A DNA stretch of 64,000 nt from Leptolinea sp. HRD-7 (GTDB taxonomy: Bacteria > Chloroflexota > Anaerolineae > Anaerolineales > Anaerolineaceae). This document shows, piece by piece, positions 47,440-56,250 of the stretch. A program made the translations under genes and the position numbers. The notes below the pieces were generated by a model. It did not search any database, was not told the origin of the DNA, and worked only from the letters and a program-made list of their open reading frames with translations. The stretch is taken from the NCBI GenBank assembly GCA_024363285.1, contig AP024710.1, positions 3,380,001 to 3,444,000 on the forward strand, read 5' to 3'. Positions within the stretch are counted from its first letter, which is position 1. Each line of letters opens with the position of its first letter.

Positions 47440-48630
47440 GTGGACAACACTGCTATGATTACTAGAAGACAAGCCCGCGCACAAATTTCCGCGGAATTAA
47501 CGCGGAAAAAAGATGAAGCCTATAACTGGAAGGTCATCCGGATGAAAACATTGCTTCCATCCGCGCGTCATGTTATTCGACGCGAACAGGCAGAGAATTA
47601 CCTCCTGATCCTGATGATCAGTTTCGCGTTTTCAGTTTCAGCCACCCGAACTTTTTTACATCTCACCGGTTATCCCCGAATAGGAAGCGGTGAACTTCAT
47701 TTTGCCCATGTATTGTGGGGTGGTTTGATCCTTTTCGTCAGCGCGGTTTTACCATTGATATTCTCCAATCAGTGGATATTGAGGATATCTGCCGCCGGTA
47801 CAGGGATTGGAATCGGGCTTTTTATTGATGAAGTCGGGAAGTTCATAACCAGTAATAATGACTATTTTTACCCTCCGGCGGCGCCGGTTATTTATGTCTT
47901 TTTCCTTCTGGTAGTACTCATCTACATTCGCACCAGACGGCCGGTAAATCATGACCCGCGCTCTTTGCTCTATCAGACTTTTGAAGAATTGCATGAGGTG
48001 TTGGACAATGATCTGGAACCCAATGAAAAAGCCCGGATCATGAATCGCCTGAATGAAGTCATCGCTACCAGTGATCGGCCTGATCTTCTGCGCCTAGCAG
48101 AAAACCTGAAGGAATTCCTTGAGCATGAAGATCTATATCTCGCAGCAGAACGTCCACCAGCCTGGTATAAGCGTTTGAAAACAAAGGTGACCCGTTGGAT
48201 ATCACCGGTTCACACACAGTCAATTCTTGTTGGCGGATTAGCCGCGTGGAGCGCATGGGTGCTATATGAATTTCTTCGGGTATTTTCAAATATCAGCGAT
48301 TCTCTTCACTTGATTGAAGTACTAAAACCGCTGGTGGCCGGAAAGATCATTCGCGGCACAGTATCAATGGACCTGTACTTAATTTTGATCGGGCTTCAAG
48401 CAGGCACCGGGTTATGGTTGTTGATATGCGCGTCCGGATTAGCCTTAAACCGCAAACCCTGGATTCCCCGCGTGGTAAATTGCATCTACTTTCTCTTACT
48501 CGTCTCATTGACGATACTAACGCCGCTCATGTTCTACTTTAACCAGTTTTCTTCCATTATTCCGGCGCTGGTACAGTTTATTCTTTTATTAATCAGCATG
48601 AAATATATGAACTTGATCAGTCTGCAATAA
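47440..48630 (+). CDS. Unrecognised multi-span membrane protein
   Basis: 396 residues from GTG 47440, or 391 from ATG 47455. N-terminal basic stretch, then about four hydrophobic segments (about 54-70, 90-108, 114-130, 148-165), a cytosolic acidic helical region (about 170-245; ELHEVLDNDLEPNEKARI) and about four more segments to the C-terminus. I cannot name a family. The conserved-looking IGLFIDEVGKFITSNNDYF motif after the third helix contains charged residues in a membrane context. No operon partner; the 223-nt gap upstream holds only a GTTGTT/AACAAC inverted repeat near 47373. Confidence 0.75.
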   Translation: MDNTAMITRRQARAQISAELTRKKDEAYNWKVIRMKTLLPSARHVIRREQAENYLLILMISFAFSVSATRTFLHLTGYPRIGSGELHFAHVLWGGLILFVSAVLPLIFSNQWILRISAAGTGIGIGLFIDEVGKFITSNNDYFYPPAAPVIYVFFLLVVLIYIRTRRPVNHDPRSLLYQTFEELHEVLDNDLEPNEKARIMNRLNEVIATSDRPDLLRLAENLKEFLEHEDLYLAAERPPAWYKRLKTKVTRWISPVHTQSILVGGLAAWSAWVLYEFLRVFSNISDSLHLIEVLKPLVAGKIIRGTVSMDLYLILIGLQAGTGLWLLICASGLALNRKPWIPRVVNCIYFLLLVSLTILTPLMFYFNQFSSIIPALVQFILLLISMKYMNLISLQ

Positions 48631-48659
48631 CTATTTAATTGTTGTATATCGATTTTAGA

Positions 48660-48673
48660 TGTAAACGCTTACA
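48660..48673 (+). promoter_or_regulatory. LacI/CcpA-type operator upstream of the sugar ABC ATPase
   Basis: TGTAAACGCTTACA: TGTAA / TTACA arms around a central CG, as in LacI-family operators and catabolite-responsive elements. It lies 40 nt upstream of the -35 region. No LacI-family gene is in the window. Confidence 0.5.
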
Positions 48674-48712
48674 ATCCAGACAGATATCATGCCAATCAGG
48701 TAACAAATGTAT

Positions 48713-48740
48713 TTGTGCGTTCCCGGAAAATCCGTATAAT
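48713..48740 (+). promoter_or_regulatory. Candidate promoter of the sugar ABC ATPase gene
   Basis: TTGTGC (48713-48718), a 16-nt spacer, TATAAT (48735-48740). The leader of about 30 nt contains AAGGAGGG. Confidence 0.55.
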
Positions 48741-48776
48741 AAAGTCACTATATTCTTTCCGTAAGGAGGGTGTTAC

Positions 48777-49889
48777 ATGGCTGGTGTTCGTTTTAGCAAA
48801 GTGTACAAAAGATTTGGTGACTTTACCGCATTAAATAATCTTGACATCGCCGTTGAGGATAAAGAATTTCTTGTCCTTGTCGGTCCGTCAGGCTGCGGCA
48901 AAACAACCGCGTTGCGCTGCCTGGCAGGTCTGGAAGATGTCACCGAAGGAGATATCTTCATCGGCGAAAACCGTGTGAATGACACTCCTCCGAAGGATCG
49001 TGATATTGCCATGGTTTTTCAATCATATGCTCTTTATCCGCATATGACCGTATTTGATAATATGGCTTTTGGTTTGAAGCTGCGTGGTGTCAAGAAAGAA
49101 GAAATTACCCGGCGCGTAAATGAAGCCGCGGCCATCCTTGGAATAGAGCAATTACTCAAACGCCGCCCGCGTGAACTCTCGGGAGGTCAACGTCAGCGTG
49201 TGGCTGTGGGCCGCGCCATTGTTCGCGAACCCAAAGTCTTCCTGTTTGATGAGCCGCTCTCTAACCTGGATGCCAAATTGCGCGTTCAGACCCGCGCTCA
49301 GATCAGCAAGCTGCACCAGAGTCTGGAAACCACCTTCATCTACGTAACCCATGATCAGACGGAAGCTATGACAATGGCTACCCGTATCGCCGTAATGAAC
49401 AAAGGTGTTTTGCAGCAGCTTGATACCCCGAAACACCTGTATGACTTCCCGGCTAACCTTTTCGTCGCCGGTTTCATCGGTTCACCGGCTATGAACTTCT
49501 TTGACGCTAAGATCCGCAAAGTGGACGGCGGCGCTGTGGTTGACATCAACGGCATGGCATTGAAAATTCCGCAGTCCAAAGTGGCCACGTACCTGCCCTA
49601 TGATGGAAAATCTGTCGTGTTCGGTATCCGCCCCGAAGATATTCACAACCCCGAATTCCAGCCGCAGAATATCACCGCGGCTTCCGTTGAAGCCAAAGTG
49701 GATGTTCTCGAGTTGATGGGTAATGAAATTATTCTCTACCTGGTTTCCGGCAATAACAACTATGTTGCCCGTGTTGACCCACGGACCAAATTTGCCATCG
49801 GTGACAAAGTCAGCGTTGTCTTCAACATGGACAACATGCATATCTTTGATCCGTCACAAAATGCTGAAAACCCGGTCGCAGTGCGGTAA
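48777..49889 (+). CDS. ugpC: Carbohydrate ABC transporter ATP-binding protein (MalK/UgpC/MsmX type)
   Basis: 370 residues. Walker A GPSGCGKTTALRCLAGL, signature LSGGQRQRVAVGRAIV, Walker B FLFDEPLSNLDAKLR and the H-loop YVTHDQTEAMTM. The C-terminal about 130 residues are the OB/TOBE regulatory domain of the CUT1 family. No permease or binding protein gene adjoins it, so it probably energises several sugar importers, as MsmX does in Bacillus. A LacI-type operator and a good Shine-Dalgarno precede it; a terminator follows. Confidence 0.93.
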   Translation: MAGVRFSKVYKRFGDFTALNNLDIAVEDKEFLVLVGPSGCGKTTALRCLAGLEDVTEGDIFIGENRVNDTPPKDRDIAMVFQSYALYPHMTVFDNMAFGLKLRGVKKEEITRRVNEAAAILGIEQLLKRRPRELSGGQRQRVAVGRAIVREPKVFLFDEPLSNLDAKLRVQTRAQISKLHQSLETTFIYVTHDQTEAMTMATRIAVMNKGVLQQLDTPKHLYDFPANLFVAGFIGSPAMNFFDAKIRKVDGGAVVDINGMALKIPQSKVATYLPYDGKSVVFGIRPEDIHNPEFQPQNITAASVEAKVDVLELMGNEIILYLVSGNNNYVARVDPRTKFAIGDKVSVVFNMDNMHIFDPSQNAENPVAVR

Positions 49890-49916
49890 AATATTGCTCT
49901 GAAGGCTCTACCGATT

Positions 49917-49948
49917 AAAACAGCGCAAGAGACTTCTTGCGCTGTTTT
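49917..49948 (+). terminator. Intrinsic terminator after the sugar ABC ATPase
   Basis: Stem AAAACAGCGCAAGA / TCTTGCGCTGTTTT with a GACT loop. Confidence 0.85.
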
Positions 49949-49979
49949 CTTCTTGTCCAAATGTTTGAGGAGCAACAGC

Positions 49980-51188
49980 ATGCGAATTGAAGATCTGAAA
50001 CCTCTATTGGCACCCGGAAATCGAAAAATCGTTTTACTCGTTATGGATGGACTGGGAGGCCTGCCAATGGAACCAGGCGGCAAGACAGAATTGGAAACAG
50101 CCGCCACCCCGAATATGGACAGACTGGCCGCGGAAGGTATTCTGGGGCAAATGCGCCCCATCAGTACCGGAATAACCCCGGGCTCAGGTCCGGCTCACCT
50201 GAGTTTGTTCGGCATTGATCCCATGAATGAAGACGTGGGTCGCGGTGTTCTGGAAGCTTTTGGCGTGGATGTTCCTGTCAATAAAGGCGACATTGCCGCC
50301 CGCGGCAACTTCTGCACACTTGATGCCAACGGTTTGATCATTGACCGGTGCGCCGGCCGGATATCATCCAAAGAAGCGGCTCCTATCTGTGAAAGGTTGA
50401 AGGCGATCAAACTTCCGGGTGTTGAGGTTGAAATTAAACATATCGCGGAGTTCCGGTTTGTGGTAGTACTTCGCGGCGCCGGGCTTTCCCCTGATCTGAA
50501 TGATACCGATCCTGAACGCATTGGCACAGCGCCTTTAGATGTGGTTGCTCAGAATGGAGCCGCGGACAAGGCTGCTCACCTTTTCAACCTCTGGATCGAA
50601 GAAGCGAAAAAGCTCATCAAAGATGAACCCAAGGCGAACGGCATCACGCTTCGTGGTTTTGCAACAGACCCGTGTCTGCCTTCCTATAAAGAACTCTATA
50701 ATCTTCGCGCGGCTTGCGTGGCACAATATCCCATGTACCGTGGTGTTGGCCGCCTGGTTGGTATGGATGCTATCAAATTCGAAGGCGACTCTCCTTCTGA
50801 CCAATTTAAAGCCGTAGCTGACCGGTGGAATGATTATGATTTCTTCTATATTCACATCAAACAGACTGATTCTTATGGAGAAGAGGGAAATTTCAACGGC
50901 AAGGTTGAAGCCATTGAATGTGTAGACGCGGCTCTTCCTACCCTTCTGGCGCTTAACCCGGATGTGTTGATCATTACCGGTGACCACAGCACGCCGGCCA
51001 AATTGCGAGGTCATTCCTGGCACTCTGTTCCGTATTTATTATGGGCGCCAGCCACTGTGCGGCCGGATCTGGAAAAAGAATTTGGCGAACGCGCCTGTAT
51101 GCGCGGAGGTTTGGGTCATATTACCGCTTTAGATAATATGCCGCTGGCCCTGGCTCACGCCCTGCGCCTTAATAAATTCGGGGCATGA
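49980..51188 (+). CDS. apgM: 2,3-bisphosphoglycerate-independent phosphoglycerate mutase, archaeal type
   Basis: 402 residues from ATG 49980 (GAGGAG at 7 nt). Alkaline-phosphatase superfamily: LLVMDGLGGLP at the N-terminus, TPNMDRLAAEGILGQM, then the Ser in GSGPAHLSLFG, and LIITGDHSTPAKLRGHSWHS at the C-terminus as metal ligands. It interconverts 3- and 2-phosphoglycerate. This is the shorter ApgM form, not the 510-residue GpmI or cofactor-dependent GpmA. ApgM is common in archaea and present in Chloroflexota. Confidence 0.93.
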   Translation: MRIEDLKPLLAPGNRKIVLLVMDGLGGLPMEPGGKTELETAATPNMDRLAAEGILGQMRPISTGITPGSGPAHLSLFGIDPMNEDVGRGVLEAFGVDVPVNKGDIAARGNFCTLDANGLIIDRCAGRISSKEAAPICERLKAIKLPGVEVEIKHIAEFRFVVVLRGAGLSPDLNDTDPERIGTAPLDVVAQNGAADKAAHLFNLWIEEAKKLIKDEPKANGITLRGFATDPCLPSYKELYNLRAACVAQYPMYRGVGRLVGMDAIKFEGDSPSDQFKAVADRWNDYDFFYIHIKQTDSYGEEGNFNGKVEAIECVDAALPTLLALNPDVLIITGDHSTPAKLRGHSWHSVPYLLWAPATVRPDLEKEFGERACMRGGLGHITALDNMPLALAHALRLNKFGA

Positions 51189-51210
51189 GCTGGTTGTCTT
51201 TTATACATCT

Positions 51211-51239
51211 GACGGTCCGCATAAGCGGACCGTCTTTTT
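51211..51239 (+). terminator. Terminator between convergent apgM and the DUF1461 gene
   Basis: Stem GACGGTCCGC / GCGGACCGTC with a 4-nt loop and TTTTT; may act in both directions. Confidence 0.85.
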
Positions 51240-51240
51240 G

Positions 51241-51906
51241 TTAATTTTTATTCGCTTGAAACCGGCCAAATAAGCCAACAGCTATTCCGCCGGCAAGCAT
51301 CAAAACCCCCATTACAATGAACGCGTCTCTCCAAAAATCCATCGGAAAAAGTCGAATTAATGAATCGGTATACAGGAACAACCAGGTATCTCCAGAAAAG
51401 AAAATTCGGTGAAAACCGGTGAATAACGCGTTGAAACTGACAGCCACTCCCGCCAGCACGGCAATGATGAACCACACAGCCGCCCATCCTCCGCGGCTTA
51501 TAGCCAACCAGAATTCGCGCAGCCACCCAGACCTGATGGCCAGAAGTCCTATCCCCAGTATAGCAATCCCGGTAAGCGGCCAGGCAATGAGCATGAACTG
51601 CACCAGGTTCTTTACGTCCAGCATGTGACTCAGTTCGCGTTCGTTATACAACGGTGTCGTCGCGTCCAGTTTCTGATCAGCCAGATAATCAAGTCCGGCA
51701 CTGTTAGTAAGATAATCCACGGAAATCCGGCTCCATTTCAGCCGGTCCTGCAGGGTGAAACCATACGGATCCGCCGGGAAACCGGGCCGCCTGTATTCAA
51801 GTTCGGTGAATACCGGGAAAAGAAGCACCCGGATGGAGGTCATTAGAATAAAGAACGGAATAAGAATGGACACCGCAACCAGGAGTATTTTTCGAAGTGC
51901 GGTCAT
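51241..51906 (-). CDS. DUF1461 (TIGR01906-type) integral membrane protein
   Basis: 221 residues with four or five membrane segments. The exposed loop after the first helix has the family's YNERELSHMLDVKNLV, and FPMDFWRDAFIVMGVLM is near the C-terminus. No biochemical function is known for this family. It starts inside the stop of the spermidine-synthase-like gene (ATGA), so it is co-translated with it. Confidence 0.85.
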   Translation of the reverse strand: MTALRKILLVAVSILIPFFILMTSIRVLLFPVFTELEYRRPGFPADPYGFTLQDRLKWSRISVDYLTNSAGLDYLADQKLDATTPLYNERELSHMLDVKNLVQFMLIAWPLTGIAILGIGLLAIRSGWLREFWLAISRGGWAAVWFIIAVLAGVAVSFNALFTGFHRIFFSGDTWLFLYTDSLIRLFPMDFWRDAFIVMGVLMLAGGIAVGLFGRFQANKN

Positions 51907-53456
51907 TGCAACATCTCCACATCTCCGGCCAGTAAGAAACGGATGATCATATCGTTTGTTAATCCTTCTACCGGGGCCAGGTCATCGGTAAAAACTTGAG
52001 CCTGTGGAGGATCGGGTTGAAGGCTTGAAAGGGTGACATTCATAGTCTCCAGTAATAACGGGTCTGTCCCCGGTGTGCCCAGAAGAGTATCGAAATTTTT
52101 CGTCAGGTTTTCTGTTGTAGTGGGCTGTACCGACGCGAAAAGAATGGAATTGAATGTGCCCGGTAAATCCATCACATGGATGGACGCGAAATCCGTGCGC
52201 ACAGTGGAAGCCAGTGTGTTGATCAACCGCCGGTCACCGGGAGCGCGGCCAATGTTGATCACCATCACTCCATCGTCGGTAAGGTGATCATGCACCATCT
52301 GGAAAAACTCACGGGTGGTCAGATGCCAGGGAATATACGGCGGGCGATAGGCGTCTACACTGATGATCTGATACTTTTTTCCTGAGTGAGACAATCCCCA
52401 ACGTCCGTCTTGCACAAAAACATTCAAGCGAGGCAAATCCATTCCGAAATATGTCCGGCCAACATCCACTATGGCCGGGTCTATTTCAAACCCGTCGATA
52501 GAGATATTCGGAAACACTTTAACCGCCTGCCTTGCCGTTGTTCCTGCTGCCAGTCCGACGATAGCCAGGCTTTTAATATCCGCCGTTCCAGTAGTACCCG
52601 CGTTAAAAAAAGGCGCCACAAGCACCTGTTCCCACGGTCCTGAATAATTATAGATATCCGGATGATACATGGAATGAACACCCTGCCCATCATTCAATCG
52701 CAGCATGTGGTATCCATCCTGTTCAAGTACCTGGATATAGTTATACGCCGAGTCGGTTTCATAAATCATTCCAATGCTGCTTTTGTCCGTCCCCAGGTTG
52801 ATTGTAAAGAACAACACACCGATAACTATCGGCATCCAGACCAGACGGAGCATTGACCTCCAACCCTCTTCCAGTTTAAGCCCCCACAGGGTGAAGCCCG
52901 TCAAAACCAGACCAAGAATCAGAAATGTGCGGTATGTTCCCACTGTAGGGATCAGCAGCAAGACCGGGATGAATGTGCCGATGAAAGACCCCAGGGTGGA
53001 AACAGCGTAAATTCGGCCCGAAAGTCTGCCGGCCTCGTTGTTTTCTTTAATCGCCAGGCGAATGGCAAACGGCGATGATGTACCCATCAGAACCACAGGG
53101 ACAATAAACAGGATCATAACAGACACAAATGAGCCGAATAACACGCCCAGTTGCAGCGAATCAAAGGCGTCCGCTGCCCACCGTAATACCGGCCGGGAAA
53201 CGGCCGGAACCAGAGCCACGCTAAACCCGGCCCACGCCAGTATGCGGTAGAGCGTCCCATGTTTTGGTGATCGGTCTGCCCAATTGCCCCCGATAAAATT
53301 GCCAACCGTCAGATAAATCAGAATCAAACCAATAATACTGGCCCACACCAGGTTGCTCGAACCAAAATAATTTCCCATCAGACGGGAGGCTGCCATTTCC
53401 GCGGCAAGGCTGGTGAAACCAGAAACAAACACGATGAAAAGCAGGTATTTTTTCAT
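51903..53456 (-). CDS. Membrane-fused spermidine-synthase-like protein
   Basis: 517 residues. Residues about 1-210 have six or seven membrane helices (FIVFVSGFTSLAAEMAASRL, GNFIGGNWADRSPKHG). A Rossmann aminopropyltransferase/methyltransferase-like domain follows at about 225-480: LAIVGLAAGTTARQAVKVFP, DGFEIDPAIVDVGRTYFG and QIISVDAYRPPYIPWHLTTR, the last replacing the catalytic DxxDP region. This fused architecture is common in bacteria, and the substrate is often unknown; true spermidine synthesis is unproven. Followed by DUF1461 with a 4-nt overlap. Confidence 0.88.
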   Translation of the reverse strand: MKKYLLFIVFVSGFTSLAAEMAASRLMGNYFGSSNLVWASIIGLILIYLTVGNFIGGNWADRSPKHGTLYRILAWAGFSVALVPAVSRPVLRWAADAFDSLQLGVLFGSFVSVMILFIVPVVLMGTSSPFAIRLAIKENNEAGRLSGRIYAVSTLGSFIGTFIPVLLLIPTVGTYRTFLILGLVLTGFTLWGLKLEEGWRSMLRLVWMPIVIGVLFFTINLGTDKSSIGMIYETDSAYNYIQVLEQDGYHMLRLNDGQGVHSMYHPDIYNYSGPWEQVLVAPFFNAGTTGTADIKSLAIVGLAAGTTARQAVKVFPNISIDGFEIDPAIVDVGRTYFGMDLPRLNVFVQDGRWGLSHSGKKYQIISVDAYRPPYIPWHLTTREFFQMVHDHLTDDGVMVINIGRAPGDRRLINTLASTVRTDFASIHVMDLPGTFNSILFASVQPTTTENLTKNFDTLLGTPGTDPLLLETMNVTLSSLQPDPPQAQVFTDDLAPVEGLTNDMIIRFLLAGDVEMLQ

Positions 53457-53573
53457 TAAATAGTTGCCCGTCCTACGAAAGATTTATATACTTGGGTTGA
53501 ATTCGCGGTTAGAATTTTAACCGTTATTATGGATGAATGTTAATGAATACGTTGAATACCTGTAAGGAGATAT

Positions 53574-55208
53574 ATGTTAATCGCGACCGTTGAGCAAATG
53601 CGCGCTCTTGAAAAAAGAGCCGATGAATCAGGACACACGTATGCCAGAATGATGGAAATGGCTGGAACCGGTATTGCTGACTTTGTGGATACCCGGTTTT
53701 ACATGGAATTTGAAGAAGAAGCCGACCGTACCATTCTCGGGCTGGTTGGTTCGGGCAACAATGGTGGTGACACACTGATCGCCCTGGAAGAATTGCAGTC
53801 AAAGGGATGGAAAACCAGAGCGTACCTGGTTAAAGACAGAGACTCTGACGACTCTCTGGTATCAAGATACCTTGAAGCCGGCGGAACAGTGGCAAGAATT
53901 ACCGAAGATGCCAGACTGGCAACATTAAAAAAATGGTGTGGTAATACGCAGTTCCTGTTAGATGGTATTCTGGGTACTGGAGCCCATCTACCATTGGATG
54001 ATATCCTGCGTTCGGTATTAAAAGTTGTGAACAAATTCGAAAGTGGAATGGTTATTCTGGCCGTCGACTGCCCCAGCGGCATTGATTGTTCCACTGGTCA
54101 GGTCTCACCTGAAACCCTGCATTGTGACTACACTCTGAGTATGGCCGCCGTAAAAACCGGGTTGCTAACCTTCCCGGCGTATGAATACTGCGGCAATCTG
54201 GTAAATATTTCCATAGGATTTGATAAGAACCTGCCCGGCTGGGAAAATGATTTGCATGAGATCATTACTCCGATCAAGGTCGCCGGAATGTTACCGAAGC
54301 GTCCACTGGATGCCCACAAGGGGACATTTGGCACAGCCATGATCATAGCCGGTTCAATCAACTATACCGGGGCCGTATTACTGGCAGCAGAAGCCGCTTA
54401 CCGAAGCGGCGCGGGGCTGGTACGCGCGGCCATTCCGGGTATGATCCACTCAGCCATCGCCGGGCAGATCCCGGAAGTTACCTGGCTTCTATTGCCGCAT
54501 GAATCCGGAGTTATCGCCGAAGCCGGTGCCGAAGTGGTCCTGAAGCATTTGGATAAAGTTACTTCGATGTTGATAGGCCCGGGATTGGAAACAGAAGAGA
54601 CCACACGCCATTTTATTAAACGGTTGCTAACCCAACAGAGCAAGAAGAGCAAAACGAATGTTATCGGATTTGTTCCCGTAGCTCAAGAAGAAGGAGCAAA
54701 GTCTCCGGTCAAACTGCCTCCCCTGGTGATAGACGCGGATGGGTTGCGAATTCTGGCGGATATCCCTGAATGGTGGAAGTTAATCCCCTCCGGCAGCATT
54801 TTGACACCTCACCCCGGAGAAATGGCCGCGCTAACCGGATTGTCTATTAAAGAAATTCAGGAAAAACGACTTGACCTCGCGTTACATTTCGCGAAGGAAT
54901 GGAATCAGATAGTGATACTTAAAGGCGCGCTGACTGTCATCGCCACCCCGGACGGACATGCCAGTGTCTCAACCTGTGCCAACCCGAGTCTGGCACGTGC
55001 CGGTAGCGGTGACCTGCTGGCAGGGTTAATCACAGGGTTCCTTGCCCAGGGAGTCAAACCTGTGGATGCCGCCAAACTTGGTGTGTGGATTCACGGCAGT
55101 TGCGGTGATCTTGCGTCGGAAGATGTCGACGCGGCAGCTATCCTTCCCAGCGACCTGGTTTCGCAGATTCCCGCCAGTATCGGCATTCTTCGCGGTCTAT
55201 CTGTTTGA
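53574..55208 (+). CDS. nnr: Bifunctional NAD(P)H-hydrate epimerase / ADP-dependent dehydratase
   Basis: 544 residues. Residues 1-215: YjeF_N epimerase (GLVGSGNNGGDTLIALEEL; AVDCPSGIDCSTG). Residues about 230-540: ribokinase-like dehydratase (HKGTFGTAMIIAGSINYTG; VIDADGLRIL; LARAGSGDLLAGLITGFLAQ with the catalytic Asp). It repairs hydrated, damaged NAD(P)H. About 20 residues rich in Lys/Ser are inserted near 350-375, likely a loop. AAGGAG precedes the ATG. Confidence 0.95.
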   Translation: MLIATVEQMRALEKRADESGHTYARMMEMAGTGIADFVDTRFYMEFEEEADRTILGLVGSGNNGGDTLIALEELQSKGWKTRAYLVKDRDSDDSLVSRYLEAGGTVARITEDARLATLKKWCGNTQFLLDGILGTGAHLPLDDILRSVLKVVNKFESGMVILAVDCPSGIDCSTGQVSPETLHCDYTLSMAAVKTGLLTFPAYEYCGNLVNISIGFDKNLPGWENDLHEIITPIKVAGMLPKRPLDAHKGTFGTAMIIAGSINYTGAVLLAAEAAYRSGAGLVRAAIPGMIHSAIAGQIPEVTWLLLPHESGVIAEAGAEVVLKHLDKVTSMLIGPGLETEETTRHFIKRLLTQQSKKSKTNVIGFVPVAQEEGAKSPVKLPPLVIDADGLRILADIPEWWKLIPSGSILTPHPGEMAALTGLSIKEIQEKRLDLALHFAKEWNQIVILKGALTVIATPDGHASVSTCANPSLARAGSGDLLAGLITGFLAQGVKPVDAAKLGVWIHGSCGDLASEDVDAAAILPSDLVSQIPASIGILRGLSV

Positions 55209-55220
55209 TCTATAACAAAG

Positions 55221-55255
55221 CCCCCGTGAAAAAATCCACGGGGGTTCAAATTTTT
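55221..55255 (+). terminator. Intrinsic terminator after nnr
   Basis: Stem CCCCCGTG / CACGGGGG with an 8-nt loop, then TTCAAATTTTT. Confidence 0.8.
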
Positions 55256-55267
55256 AGCAGAGAAAAA

Positions 55268-55636
55268 CTACGCGGCGGGTTTTTCTTTCTTGCCGACAAG
55301 GCGGCTTTTTTGTTCTTCCAGGACGACCTGGCCTTTATGACCAAGTTCTGCCGCTTTTTCGCTTGTTGTTTTAATTAATTCATCCGCTTTTACAGATGTT
55401 TCTTTGATCAGTTCATCGGCTTTAGTGGCCGTTGTGCGCACAAATTCTTCCGCCGCTCCATACGCTTCATTATAGGAATCGGTGGCTACATCTTTCAATT
55501 CAATGGCTTTCTCTTTGATCACAGTCCGGGTTTCTTCTCCAGATTGCGGGGCTAGCAAAAGAGCTGCTACCGCGCCGGCCAGACCACCCACCACAAACCC
55601 TACCAGGAAAGCTCCAAATTCATCACGATCTGACAT
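55268..55636 (-). CDS. YtxH-domain protein
   Basis: 122 residues. Gly/Ala-rich N-terminal membrane segment (GFVVGGLAGAVAALLLAPQSG, abbreviated here to AGAVAALLLAPQSGEETR), the hallmark of YtxH (general-stress) proteins, followed by amphipathic helical repeats (TATKADELIKETSVKADELI). AAAGGAG before the ATG. It lies next to a DUF948-like gene on the same strand; that pairing is typical of stress-envelope operons. Confidence 0.85.
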   Translation of the reverse strand: MSDRDEFGAFLVGFVVGGLAGAVAALLLAPQSGEETRTVIKEKAIELKDVATDSYNEAYGAAEEFVRTTATKADELIKETSVKADELIKTTSEKAAELGHKGQVVLEEQKSRLVGKKEKPAA

Positions 55637-55686
55637 TTCATTCTCCTTTCAACGATTCGTACAACCGGTTTATTTTGTTATGAGTA

Positions 55687-56139
55687 TTATTTCCAGATCT
55701 TCAAAAAATCCATCAGTTTGCGGATCACGGCAACGCTCTCATTGAGTTTGATCACCGGTTCAGCTAAGTTATCACTTAAGAAAGTAGCCGTTCCACGCAG
55801 TGTATTGACTGTCTCATTGGTGGAATTCAATATCGGTTTGATTTCGTTTTGTAATAGATTGATCAGTGTGGCCAGTTGAACAACCAGAACGATTAAAGCC
55901 AGCCCGACAATGAACGATTCAAGAGCCATAAATATGATGAAAATATCACGGATATGACTGGTTGTTCCAACATCACTGCGTAACAGGAAAATTGTACCCG
56001 CGGCCAACCCGGCCAGAACCAGAATCACCACCGCAACGATCCAGATAACCGCCTTGCTCTTCGAAGGTTCTGGGGGGACGGTAGTTTCTTCGTGAATAAC
56101 TGGCGCTGCCTGATCAGTTAGTTCAGTTTCTTCGCTCAT
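55687..56139 (-). CDS. DUF948-like membrane protein
   Basis: 150 residues from ATG 56139. Two membrane helices (about 27-50 and 58-85). The C-terminal amphipathic stretch (NEIKPILNSTNETVNTLRGT, LSDNLAEPVIKLNESVAVIR) is similar in pattern to DUF948 proteins. No Shine-Dalgarno; a TATAAT box 6 nt upstream suggests a leaderless mRNA. Precedes the YtxH gene by 50 nt. Confidence 0.75.
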   Translation of the reverse strand: MSEETELTDQAAPVIHEETTVPPEPSKSKAVIWIVAVVILVLAGLAAGTIFLLRSDVGTTSHIRDIFIIFMALESFIVGLALIVLVVQLATLINLLQNEIKPILNSTNETVNTLRGTATFLSDNLAEPVIKLNESVAVIRKLMDFLKIWK

Positions 56140-56145
56140 AAAAAA

Positions 56146-56151
56146 ATTATA
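56146..56151 (-). promoter_or_regulatory. Candidate leaderless -10 box of the DUF948-like gene
   Basis: TATAAT on the minus strand ends 6 nt before the ATG; TTTTTC 17 nt further up is a poor -35. No ribosome site. Confidence 0.4.
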
Positions 56152-56250
56152 GCACATAGTCTAAATGAGAAAAATCGCTGCAGTACAGATTAGACAAAAC
56201 AATTATATGGCATCAAATAGACAGAAGAAAATCAGATAAATCCTTTTCAG

